From contig NC_080731.1 in NCBI RefSeq assembly GCF_019097595.1, positions 17,757,071-17,821,070 on the forward strand: DNA of 64,000 nt, read 5' to 3'. Below the pieces are notes generated by a model. It was given only the letters and a program-made list of their open reading frames with translations. It was not told the origin of the DNA and made no database searches. This DNA is from Hemibagrus wyckioides. Taxonomy: Eukaryota > Chordata > Actinopteri > Siluriformes > Bagridae. Position numbers and translations under genes: made by a program. Shown here in pieces: positions 36,468 to 58,353 of the stretch (position 1 is the stretch's first letter; every line of letters begins with the position of its first letter).

Positions 36468-37747
36468 AGGACTGAACTGTATACAACTCTCTGTCTCTCT
36501 CACACACATACACACACACACACACACACTCTCTCTCTCTCTCGACTGTGTGGACGCACACACACGCACACATAATTTATATTGTTCATTACTTATTGCA
36601 GTACCTCAACCTGTCATCTGCTGCTATAGTTGTATTTATGTTTATTTCTATTTGCACTACCTCAACCGCTGCTGTTGTATGTTTGCACAATATTTTTTTT
36701 ACATCATTTCATTTTAGCCTTCCAATTAGTGTTCGGGATTCAGACACAGTCTCAATGTTTAGGTCTAGGCTGAAGACACATTTGTTTAGTCAAGCTTTCA
36801 ATGTATAGTTTTTCTTAGGTAAAGGAGCAGATCTGGAAGGTTCATGGTCATAGAGTGTTTGGTGCACTGGGATGTTTGGATGCTGTCATCTTACCACATT
36901 CGCAAGTCCCTCAGGTTTGCTGACTGTGAAGTGGTTGGACGCTTTTTGTCCCGGGAAGCCTTCAAGTCTGTCACCTTCTGGCTCTCCCTTTTAGTTATGC
37001 TGTCATAGCTAGTCCTGCCGGAGTCCCTGCCTGCACTTTAGTCACACATAATCTACACTGTCTTAAACATCACATGATCAGAAGCATACTTAATATCTTT
37101 CTCCTTCTCTCTCTGTCTTTCTCTGTCGAGCTATACACCCCACTCCTGAGCTCCCAGTGTTTGCCAGTTTCCATTGTGACCACTGCCCTACCCCTGGTCG
37201 GAGTCTCGTTGCTTGGTGGTGCCTACTGATGCTGTGGATGGATCTGTGGGGACAGCCTGTGACCAAGGAGACAGCGTGGACAGAGTTACTTGGGGACTTT
37301 CACACCGTCACAGATCTGCCATTTCATCTGTCAGCTTCTGACAGCAAGGAATTAGTGTCTGTAATAAACTCAGAAACTGCAATGACCCAATAGTTCCTCA
37401 TGGGTCATTGATTGCTGTTGTAGAAAGGACATTAATCAGTTACAGTTACGTTGTTTACTGTTTAGTGTCACCCAAATGAGGATGGGTTCCCTTCTGAGCC
37501 TGGTTCCTCTCAAGGTTTCTTCCTCATATCATCCCAGGGAGTTTTTCCTTGCTACCGTCACCACAGGCTTCTCATTAGGGATAAAATAGTTTAATAATTT
37601 AATTTAATAATTTATTTTTATTTCTAGTTATTTAGTTATTTTTTATTTTAATTTTTTCCCCTCCCCTTTCTCCATTTCTGTTCTTTTATAAAGCTGTTCA
37701 TTGTAAAAGTTGCTATACAAAATAAATTGAATTAAATTGAATTGAAT
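36147..37747 (+). mobile_element. LINE 3' end(s), second copy
   Basis: Duplicate of the LINE block at 11.6-13.1 kb, longer only through the (AC)n expansion. Confidence 0.6.
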
Positions 37748-38225
37748 CTCACTAGACCAGAGAGAGAGCCAGGGGATGACTACATACATACCGGCGTCGC
37801 ATGCAGCTGGTATCATATGCCCATCTTTATCCTCTGCTGGAGCAGGGTTTTTCTTTTTGGAAAAAAGGACAAGTCTCTCTGGCCCTGCATTGATTATCAA
37901 GGCCTCAATGCCTTCACTATAAAAAACCCTTTACCATTGATGTCGTCAGCATTTAAGTTACTCCAGGGTTCCAGCATCTTCACAAAGCTGGAACTGAGAA
38001 AAGCATATCACCTGGTACGCATCTGTGAAGGGGGCGAATGGAAGACGGAGTTCAATGCACCTTCTGGTCTACATACATATGCTGATGCCCTTCAGCCTGA
38101 CCAATGACCCAGCGGTGTTTCAGGTGTTCGTCAATGAAGTCTTTCAGGACATGCTGAACTCTTTTGTCTTCATCTCTCTGGATGACATCCTGATCTTTAA
38201 TAATCTGACTTTGAAAACTTGATAT
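37748..38225 (+). mobile_element. Ty3/gypsy RT fragment, second copy
   Basis: Duplicate of the RT fragment at 13.1-13.6 kb, with the same frame break before the SLDDILIF motif. Confidence 0.75.
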
Positions 38226-39303
38226 TTAATCCTGACAGAATTTATTAATCGAGCTCAAATAACAAAATATGGCTTGATGTTGACATTTACTCTACTAGTC
38301 AGATATTCCTGTTCTGTAAATGCTAATGAACAGAAATTTAAGACATCCCTGAAGCTAACCATCAAGGTATAAGTTAGACGTCAGACAAACAATAAACACT
38401 TAAAAGGTTGAGATGCGAAAAATTTCCATAGTTTGAAATGAAAAGAATAAGCAGAACTGAATTTATAAATGAAGAAGAAACAAACATCCAGTTTATAAAA
38501 GTTATCCATATAATGATGTTGGGGTGAGGTTATAGAGAGAGAAATGAGCACACGGATAGGAAGCACATGGATAATCAACAATGGTGAAACAGTTCCTGCC
38601 ACGAGCTAATCCATTTCCTAGTTACACTGAACATCCATGAAGCAAGTTCCTTCTTATTCTCATGCACATTACAGCATCTCTACCATGCAAGCATGCTCAA
38701 AGCGTGAAAGACTCAGTCCTGTGATGAACATAATATATATTTATATTGATGTGTTGTTCTTTGTTAAACAACAACATGCACTTTAATCTGTTTATTAGTG
38801 TCCCTGTGAATAAACAGTTACCATAGAGACAATCATTTATTAATAAGAACAGTAATATACATACAGTCTTTAGGTTACACCTAAAAAGGCAGAAAATATT
38901 AGTTAAAATCTGTTAAAATATGACTAACGATGTAGTAATACAGTTGATGGTTTAAAATGTTTACGAAGGCAATCATGACATATTTCTTGTCCTTCTATTA
39001 ACCGATGCAAAGAAATATTTCAAACTTTAAACTGCAAAAATGTGCTAGATAATTTTAGGTTCTAGCTGATTGGTTGATCAGACTCAATCTACTTATCGTG
39101 ATTCTTAGAGGGCTAGAGTATCATTTCCAGCATAGATTCACTGCTTAAAAACACCAGTCCACCAGTAGATAATCATCAGATGAGGCTTCTGACAGTTCAC
39201 CTGTGCGTCATAGCGTTTACATCAGTAAATCGGTCGCAGTGTGCAGTATACAGTACATCTCACTCCTCTGTGACGTGTTAGAACAAGACTGCTACTCATT
39301 CTC

Positions 39304-39310
39304 TATAAAA
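39304..39310 (+). promoter_or_regulatory. TATA box of gene 3
   Basis: Same TATAAAA and flanks as gene 2. About 1.1 kb upstream of the start codon, back to the retroelement fragment, is also near-identical, so genes 2 and 3 probably share expression control. Confidence 0.65.
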
Positions 39311-39353
39311 GTGCAGAGGTGCTTGGGTAGCGTTCTCATACTCAGGTGTAAGA

Positions 39354-49290
<9,937 letters not shown>

Positions 49291-49486
49291 AATGTAGGAA
49301 GAACCAAAGCAGGTAAGCAGAAATACAGCCTTTTGTTGAGCTTAATTTTATTATATCTTTTACAAAAGCAGAGTAAGGTCTGTACGGTCCTGCGAAACGT
49401 ACTTCCTGGTTAAATTTGTATAATAGAAGTAGATACTTTTATATTTTTTAATAAATAAGTTTAATGAATTTTACACGATTTGTAGA

Positions 49487-49488
49487 CC

Positions 49489-49537
<49 letters not shown>

Positions 49538-49538
49538 T
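49487..49538. repeat. (TTA)n microsatellite
   Basis: Pure ATT/TTA tract of about 50 bases between the membrane exon and terminal exon of gene 3; absent from the gene 1 and 2 tails. Confidence 0.9.
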
Positions 49539-49709
49539 AGAAATAGAATTCTATTTCATTCCTCTTATATTATTATCTTAGTCCGAAAATATTAAATTTG
49601 TCAAAATAATCTACATTTTCTCTAATTTGTTAGCATTATATTATCCACCTTCTCTGTTATCTCAATGTTGTACTCCTCATCTTTACATGAACACACTGTT
49701 CTCTTCCAG

Positions 49710-49928
49710 GCTTCTTCACAGGAGATCACAACCTGCACAGAATTTTTCATAAAAAGTACTTGAAGAGCATTTATGCTGTAAAATTATTTCTATTAGAAGC
49801 CTTTGCTTGTTAAAACTATGACCAGGAAACTGAACACAAGTAAATGAATGAACAAGAGAATAAATGAATGAATTAACAAATATAAGTCTATATGTAGCTT
49901 TCTTTTGCGCAGAGCTTTCTATAATAAA
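49710..49928 (+). other. Gene 3 terminal exon / 3' UTR with poly(A) signal
   Basis: The exon starts after a CTCTTCCAG acceptor and ends near AATAAA at 49,923-49,928. In the frame that would continue a cytoplasmic tail it encodes a short basic stretch (RLLHRRSQ) and stops within 50 bases. In the frame actually read through the membrane exon it is untranslated. It lacks the long (TGAA)n tract of the gene 1 and 2 tails. Confidence 0.6.
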
Positions 49929-50189
49929 ATTAGATTACATAACTATCTGTATATCCCACTTTAGGTACAATAGTAAATTTCTGCTTCTCAGGTTTATTGC
50001 ACTATAATATTACAGTTTAGGTCCATTATACATTATATTATACATTATACATTGTTTTCCCAGTTTGTTGTGTCACATGAAGTACATAGTAGTCACCACA
50101 GCTCCACTCTAGCGACTGAATTAGGCACCTGTATAATAAATACACACATTTTGTAATTTATTTCACAGTACTACTAAGATTCTTGGCCA

Positions 50190-50620
50190 TTGAACTAACC
50201 CAGTCCACCCATTTGAACCTACAACATATCAATATACCCAACCATATGAAAAAAGAAAACAACAATCCACCAAAACAACCAATTCCCAACTAACTGAATG
50301 AATGCAAACTCACCACTCCAAGCCAGTGAAACAAAGCCAGTGTAACCAACCTAAAGAGCAAACCAAGTGAACTAAGCCAGCCCAAGCCAACTAATCCAAG
50401 CAAACAAAAACTCAACCTAAGCAAATTACCCCATACCATCCAACCTACTAACCAAAACCAACCCAAACTGAAAAAAAAAAATTAACCCACCAATCCAACC
50501 AACTCAACCGTCCCTGCAAATCAAACTGAAAGCAACCAAGCCAGACCACCCATAAATAACCAAAACATTCCAAACCAAATCTACCAACCCAAATAACAGT
50601 CAAACTAATAGTCAATCATT
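50190..50620. repeat. Degenerate CCAA-rich array downstream of gene 3
   Basis: Same composition and motif family as the other two arrays, at the matching place after the poly(A) signal, but well diverged and without a Tc1 element before it. The array therefore predates the split of these gene tails. Confidence 0.6.
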
Positions 50621-50628
50621 CAATCAAT

Positions 50629-50629
50629 T

Positions 50630-50670
<41 letters not shown>

Positions 50671-50735
50671 GTCAAATAATCAATCAATCAATTAATCTCT
50701 CTCTCTCTCTCTCGCTCGTTCGCTCTCTCAGAAAT
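50629..50735. repeat. (CAAT)n and (CT)n microsatellites
   Basis: A (TCAA)n tract with a few breaks is followed closely by (CT)n at about 50,697-50,714. They lie just after the CCAA-rich array downstream of gene 3. Confidence 0.85.
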
Positions 50736-50739
50736 CTTA

Positions 50740-52020
50740 AAACACTGGGCTGTCTTGCTGTTGGTGCTGTGGTTTAGGCTGCAGGTCTGACACTAGATGG
50801 CAGCAAACTATGATATTATTTTCTGGATGTTTTTGGAAAGGTTTTTTTTTCCTGAATTCTTTTATCCTTCAGTTCTAGGTAATTTCCCTAGAGCCTCCTT
50901 AAAGCAAACATGCCCTCTGAGCAGCATACAGAAGGGATGGTATTATGTATCGCTTGGAATTCAGCCCAAAATTTCTTTTCAGTCCTTCAAGTGTCTGCCA
51001 TATCTGCAGTGACTTCCACCTGACCACTCCTGAGAGGATTTTAAAGTTCTCTCATCTCGCTAACCAAGACTCTTCCTATAGGAGCCCTGGTGATTCCAAA
51101 CAGTTTCCATTTCTCAATAATGGAGGCCACTGTGCTCCTGGAAACACTCAGCTTCAGAAGTGGTTTTCAGCCAGATCTTACACTGGTTTTCACTGGTTAA
51201 AAAAGAATAAACCAAACTCGATTGGTTGATATGATGTGCTGGTGAAATCTAAAAATCATTTTAAAAAAATCTGTGGTTTGATCATATTTCACAACTTCCT
51301 TTTAAATGCCAGACTGAATATGAACTTTTTAGCCATTGAATGTTAAGACTGGAAATGAACATTTCTTTAATCCTGGTTTCACTCATGAAAAATAGTCATT
51401 CTAGTATTCAGCCTCAGACAGAAGTCACATATTCAGTATTTACACAGAGCAAACATTCCCATTGTCTTGGTTGAACTCAAATCAGGAAGGAAATGTATCA
51501 CTATGTCTGATTAGTGTTTAGTCAGCAATGTCAATAGACCTGCTCCGTTACTTGTTTTCAGGCAGTTGCCAAGTAAGACAATAAAACATGATGATGATGA
51601 TGATGTCTGATTATTAGTTGATTATTACTAGCACATTCTTAAGCATTTTATTCCTCTTATACTACATGCTTCCTCTCTTCTAAACTCTGCCTCTTCTTTA
51701 AGCACAAGCGGCAAACAAGACATGAGCATCAACACTGGCCAAGGATTTTTATGTGTTCAATAGACAGAGGTTGACTACAATAATAGTCAAGTCCCATCAG
51801 CTCTTGAGCAGTCAGTCATCTGCTAACATCCAATTAGTGAGAAGATTGAGAAACATGAGACTATAAACCACAAAGTATGCTGCAAAAACTGCTGAGAAAG
51901 TAAGAATTATTCAAGCTCTTCCTCAATCTACGTATAAGGGCTTAAATAAACAAAGCCGAGAGTTAAGGACTGGCTTTTTATGTCCTCAATTACCTTCTAA
52001 ACACTAATCATTCCTTTCCT
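50740..52020. other. Intergenic between gene 3 and gene 4, possible old transposon pieces
   Basis: No gene supported. A block near 51,115-51,140 (AATGGAGGCCACTGTGCTCC) looks like a common fish DNA-transposon relic, but the limits are unclear. Confidence 0.3.
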
Positions 52021-52027
52021 ACATCTA

Positions 52028-52210
52028 CAGAGGTTTGGAAATGTATTCACCCCCCTTGGTGTTTGTCCTGTTTTTCTGCTTCACAACCTTTACAACAAGC
52101 ATGTTGTGTTAATCTAATGGAACAAACCCTGCAAATAATCCATAATTCCAGGTTATAATGCAGAAAAATAGAACAAACACCAAGGGGGTGAATACTTTTG
52201 CAACCCACTG
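52028..52210. mobile_element. Tc1/mariner-type MITE, 183 bp
   Basis: Flanked by TA. The two halves are inverted repeats: GTATTCACCCCCCTTGGTGTTTG on the left side (52,043 on) pairs with CAAACACCAAGGGGGTGAATAC on the right, and ends read CAGAGG and CCACTG. It has no coding capacity. It would fold into a long hairpin. Confidence 0.8.
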
Positions 52211-52794
52211 TACTTGGTCATTACAGATAAATGAAACCTGCAAACCTTTGAACTTCAAAGCAAGCCATGATCACATAGTGGACACGTATCCTTGCTTGAT
52301 TTATTTGAGTGGATACTTGTACAGTGTTGACTATTCAGGCTAGGCTGTCTGAACTGAAGAAAGCTTCCACTAGCACAAGCCGATGAATATGAAGAATGAT
52401 AGTCTAAACTTTGTCTGATGTCTTGCTTAGCCTGAAGCTTTCTGTGAACAGAAATAATATAAAACATTGTGTGTCTTGAGAATTGCTTATTGCGAATGTT
52501 ATTAATAGACACACTTGCTCTATTTCTGTAGCACGCACTCTTTGCTGGACATTTCAAGAAATGACACAATAGCTTCCCTTTTTTATTGTTTTTTTTTTAC
52601 ATTTGAAGAAGGCAGAAGAATGCAGTGCAGTGGGTGAGTCCAAAAGGGCAAGGGTTCATTACCTCACTGCCACCGATCTTCACAATTTAATCTGCCTTTG
52701 GACTGGAGATGAGTAGCTGCTTAAAGAGCTGGAGAAACAAAAGGAAAATGTTTCCTATTTAAATATGCACAAATAAAACAATTTAATGCCATGG

Positions 52795-53548
52795 TGCAGA
52801 AAGTGAAGAGTCAGCAGTATGTGTGCTGAGACGCGAGCTGCTACTCAGACAGCCTGAAGACGGCTGAAAGAAACTCAGAAGAAAGGTAAGCTAATGTGTT
52901 TATGTCTTAAAGATATGGACACGGTCATTAAATATTTGTAGGATAATGATAGGCTTTGACGTTTAACTCCTGCATTACTATATAGTTGTTATTATTACTC
53001 CATAGTGTTCTTTAAGGGGGCTGTGTCCACGTGGAAATTGAACATTTTCCAATTAAGATGCATCCTGAAGCGTTTTATTCTTCTTAAACCACAATACGAC
53101 ATTTTATTAATTAAAGAACAACTCAGTGTATATTCTATCCTTTTATGGTTACATTTATTGTTGTGGAACATCTACAAAATAAAAAAGTGCACTTGTTTTA
53201 TAGCAGTAATTTTTTTTTTATCTTTCCCTTTTCCAGATTTACCTCAACAGTGAAACTGGAGACTGAGAAAACAAAAAGGTAAATAAACGTCACCTCACAG
53301 AAAACACAGACTCAATTATACATATTTTATTAGTACACTTACTTGGAGTGTACTTATATAAGTTGTTACCACGGAAACAATAATGTATTAGAATTTCAAT
53401 GAGCAAATTATTATAAACCTGTCATAACTACTCACTCTCTCACTCACTCCTTTTCTGTGTCCTCAGGAGGGTCGTGGTGAATCTGGAGCATATACCACCT
53501 GCCTGAGCTGCTGTTATAGAAAATAAATCAACCACTGTGAAGTAAAGG
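52795..53548 (+). ncRNA. Possible spliced non-coding transcript upstream of gene 4
   Basis: Three short blocks are bounded by good splice signals: to 52,886 (AAAG|GTAAGC), 53,237-53,279 (TTTTCCAG| to AAAAG|GTAAAT) and 53,468-53,549 (GTGTCCTCAG| to AAAG|GTGAGG). None has a convincing reading frame. They could be a lncRNA or alternative 5' UTR exons of gene 4. The start is unknown and no homology supports it. Confidence 0.22.
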
Positions 53549-53883
53549 TGAGGAATATAAGTCTGGACTTACATACTGCATACTGTACAAGAATCAGCAC
53601 ATTCCACCTACTTCAACAAGAAATATGACAGGAAGATGAAACAGCCAACTTGACCTTGCTGACTGGCTTTTATTGTAACACAGCCATGGTGCAAAGGAGT
53701 GGCATTAGTGTTTACACTGTACATAGCAGCTCTCAAGTGGTGCGCTGCGTCACAGCATGCCTGCACCTCTCGCTGCCTCGGAGGCGTGTTTGAAGGCAAC
53801 CGCAAGTCTCTTCTTCACTTCCTTAAAGGCTGAGCGCTTGAACTGGAGGGAGGCGGAGCTGAACAGACTCGGCACAGGTGATC

Positions 53884-53890
53884 TATAAAG
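53884..53890 (+). promoter_or_regulatory. TATA-like box of gene 4
   Basis: TATAAAG lies about 50 bases before the gene 4 ATG, matching the spacing in genes 2 and 3. The preceding bases (GGAGGCGGAGC near 53,850) are GC-rich, unlike the other two promoters. Confidence 0.55.
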
Positions 53891-53938
53891 CTGAGCTCAG
53901 GCAGCTCTCACCTTTCAGTAAGTGTTTAGAGCTTGACA

Positions 53939-56900
53939 ATGGCAACTTCCTGCTTTCTAGCATGGGTCCTCGTCCTCTCTGTGTCATCTGTCCCATCAGG
54001 TAAGATACTGGATACTGGCTTATGGCTTCATACAATGGCTGCTTAACTCACCTCTCACCATTACTATACAGGAGCTGCTGCTATGCAACTGGTTTATTTA
54101 TGGGGCTGTGACAGAATCCATTAAACATGTGCATAAAATACTGGCTGTATACAAAATACTAACCAAAGTTATACTGGCTTAAAATAGTTAGGTAGGAATA
54201 TTTTCATGTAACCTTTAGCACTATAAAACTTAAACATTCACATATAATGCCTGCTGTGTAAAAGCTTCTACATGCCATGTGCATTGTTGAGGTACAATAC
54301 TCCTCCCAAATCCACTAATCGTGTTCACAAGCACAGGCTAGTATTTAAAAAGGGTAATCACACTTTATCTAAATAAACCCCTAAGGTTTTTCTTGTTAAC
54401 TGTTGTGCAAGTCAGTGTAACATTTACTATCACAAGTTGATAAAAAAAAACAAAACAATGACACACCCTTCCACCTGTTGTTACAACACAATGAATCAGA
54501 GGCACAGGATCAGCAGGAAAACCTTTACACAATTATAGTCTGTTTGGGTAATTATTTTATAATGCTAGAATGATATACTATATATTTTATGAAGAGATTC
54601 CTATAGACACTTTATAGATTCCTGGTATAAATAGAAAACAAATTTGTGAGTTAATATGGTTTAAAATTTATTTATTGTTGTACTTTTCTGTTTTTAAGAT
54701 GTTGTGTTATGTTTGTATTGTGGTAACAATATAACACTCATTTATTGTAATGGCATTATTCATATCTGTATCTGTTTGGTCCTTAGTACAGTCTGTATTG
54801 AAATTTGAAGTGAATAGTCAAAACCAGAAGAATGTTCTTCTTGTTTGTCTGTTCTTATTGAATATTTTAACATTAACACATCACCCAGATATACAAATGT
54901 CTGCATGGTTTTGTAACAGTTCGTCAACCTTAGCCAAATTATGTTTTCTTAGTTATTATTCGTCCTTAGATACCTGCAATAAAACATATAACAAATAACA
55001 ACATAATGTAATGTAACCTAACCTAATATATAACACAACATATAATAAAAATGCAAAATAATGTTCCTTAATATAACAATGTCAAATAATTTAACATAAC
55101 ATATATCGCAGCATACCATAACAACATACAATAACAACATGATAACACATAACATCAATTTAAAAAGGAAAGTAAAAAAAAAATTTAAAAAAAACACGTA
55201 TTTATAGATACCAAGAATATATAGAGTTCTGGGTTTTGTTTTGTTTTGTTTTGTTTGGAATAATGCTGTAAGGAAGGTTTTCCTGCAGTTTCGATCTCTC
55301 TTATTTTCATGATGGAGTAACTACAGGTGGAAGGGTGTGTCAGAGTTTTTATTAGCTTGGCACTTTGTAATAGTAAACGTTAATCTTCACATGACAGTTG
55401 GAGAAGAAACTTTATACAAGCACGGCATGTTCATGATAAAGGTCTGTAGTGGATTAAATTTGCCGCGTAAGCTTCATAATCTGACATTAAGACGTCAATA
55501 ACTAAGGAAGTAATGAAACTCATCATTCTTTTGGTTCATTTGGTCCATCACATGATTTTGTAAGTAGGCAGTTCCCTTTTAGATTCTCCCACAACCACAG
55601 GTCAGTGACTACTTGCGTCTAGCAGGTTACAGAACGTTTACATGTTCCTGTTTTCTTAACAAAGTTCCTGAAGTGCCTCATGAGGGAAAGTACTGAAAAA
55701 ATCATTGAAGCTGATCAGTCATGTAAACAATGTGAACCTTAAACAATTTTTTTTTGAGATTCATTCCAAAATGTCACAGATTAAACACATTTTTATATAG
55801 GCCTTCCTACTGGCAAGTCAGAATCAACAGCTGATATAAAAGGTTAAACTGCTGATCCATGATTAGCATAGCATGGAGGAAATGCTAAAGTTAATCTGAG
55901 CCGGAAGTGCCACATCTAATGCAAAACAACCTACCCAGGTGGAGAGACTAGAATAAAATGCTGAGGCTGGTTTTCTTATTTCTAGAAAGAGGTTAAACAT
56001 TATGAACATTTAATTAAATCCTGAGGAATCAGAAGCACATCAGATACGCATCAGCAGCCACAGGAAAAGTATAAAGCAGTACAGAAAGGTTAATACACCA
56101 CTCTCATCACGTCAGTCCATACCCTAAATAGAAATGAGGCACTATGAGGTGTATCATTCATTCACAAATCTGAGGCACTCTGTAGCGTTCCTTCAAAAAA
56201 TTAGCACTGTGTGGCATTCTTTCAAAAAATGACGCACTGTGTAGCATTCCCTTGAAAAGAAATGAGGGACTGTGTATCATTCCTTCAGAAAAATGAAGCA
56301 TTATGTATCATTCCTTCAAGGAAATGAGGCACTACGTATCATTCCCTTAAAATAAGAGGCACTGTGCAATATTCTCTCAAAAAATGAGGTATTGTGTAAC
56401 ATTCCCTTAAAAAGAAATGGGGCAATGCGTATCATTCCTTCAAAAAAAAAATGAGGCAGTGCGTAGTATTCCTTAAAAAAATGAGGCACTGTGTAGCATT
56501 TTCTCAAAAAATGGGGCACCATGTAGCATTCTCTCAAAAAATGAGGCACCATGTAGCATTCTCTCAAAAAATGAGGCACTGTGTAGCATTCTCTCAAAAA
56601 ATGAGGCACCGTGTAGCATTCTCTCAAAAAATGAGGCACCGTGTAGCATTCTCTCAAAAAATGAGGCACCGTGTAGCATTCTCTCAAAAAATGAGGCACC
56701 GTGTAGCATTCTCTCAAAAAATGAGGCACCGTGTAGCATTCTCTCAAAAAATGAGGCACTGTGTAGCATTCTCTCAAAAAATGGGGCACTGTGTAGCATT
56801 CTCTCAAAAAATGAGGCACCGTGTAGCATTCTCTCAAAAAATGAGGCACCGTGTAGCATTCTCTCAAAAAATGGGGCACTGTGTAGCATTCTCTCAAAAA

Positions 56901-58297
56901 ATGAGGCACCGTGTAGCATTCTCTCAAAAAATGGGGCACCGTGTAGCATTCTCTCAAAAAATGAGGCACCGTGTAGCATTCTCTCAAAAAATGAGGCACC
57001 GTGTAGCATTCTCTCAAAAAATGAGGCACCGTGTAGCATTCTCTCAAAAAATGAGGCACCGTGTAGCATTCTCTCAAAAAATGAGGCACCGTGTAGCATT
57101 CTCTCAAAAAATGAGGCACCGTGTAGCATTCTCTCAAAAAATGAGGCACCGTGTAGCATTCTCTCAAAAAATGAGGCACCGTGTAGCATTCTCTCAAAAA
57201 ATGAGGCACCGTGTAGCATTCCCTTGAAATAGCAGGCACTGTGTAGCATTCTTTCAAAAAAAAAAAAAAAACAGGCAGAAAATGAGGCATGAAGTAAAAT
57301 TATCACCCAAAACGTGGCACTGAGTAACGTTTCCACACAAAGAGGCAGTGACTAATATTCCCTCAAAAAAAAACTTCCAGGTAAATTATGCATTGGGTAA
57401 AACTCTCATAAAATAATTCACAGAATTACATCTATTACATCAACTACATCATATTCAGACAGTAATGAAGCACATTTTCCCAGAAAACGTAGTTACACAA
57501 CTACAAAAAAAATGTTGTAGCAGCACAAAAGAAAAAAAAAAGTATAGAGTCAAAACATATTCATGTAGGCAAATGATGTTAAAGTACAGTCTATTTGCAT
57601 CTGGTCTTGTTGTGGATCCAGGGCTACACACACACACACACACACACACACACTTAATGTTAGTGGTTTTTTGTCTTTCTTTTTAATCACAGATTGTTTG
57701 ACTCTAAACGGCGTGAAGGTCCATGAGGTGGTTCGTCCAATCCGACTGCATGACCTTCATAAAAGAGGTTCAGAGGTAAGAATCTTCGAAAAAGCTTTGA
57801 AGCTTTGAATCCCTGCTTCCTTCAGATGGTTGCAACTTTCATCCACGCAAATTTAGTCAGCTGAGTTTTATTTAAATCTCATCCACAGTCCACCAGACCT
57901 ACAACGGTGAAATACGCCATGACTCTGGGTGGAAAACCCATCGAAATGCATCTCGAGAGAAATGAGTAAGCTTGATTTTTTAGATTTCTGACACATCACG
58001 TAGTATCATCAGAACATGATTTCAGCTGCTTCAAGGTTGCAACCAGGTATGCTGCAATCTGTGAGTGTACAACAGTTTCACGATGTAACAGCGTTGCAAA
58101 ATTCTGGTGCCAATCTGCTGAATATTAAACAGCTCCTTCTACATTCACGCCTTCGTATTTTCTCTTGACTCACAAAGCCAAGGTTAAGCAAATATCAATA
58201 GCAGGCAATATCAATAGCAAATTATTTACATCTTGGGTCATTTCTCCTACAGTGGATTGTAATGTATTGGGTCAAAATGGTCAAAAACAGGAAATGA

Positions 58298-58353
<56 letters not shown>

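Noticed and set aside
56316..57336. Long frames on both strands (up to 324 codons)
   Set aside because: They are made of a 30-base repeat, so every stop-free frame stays open; there is no start context, splice site or protein family.
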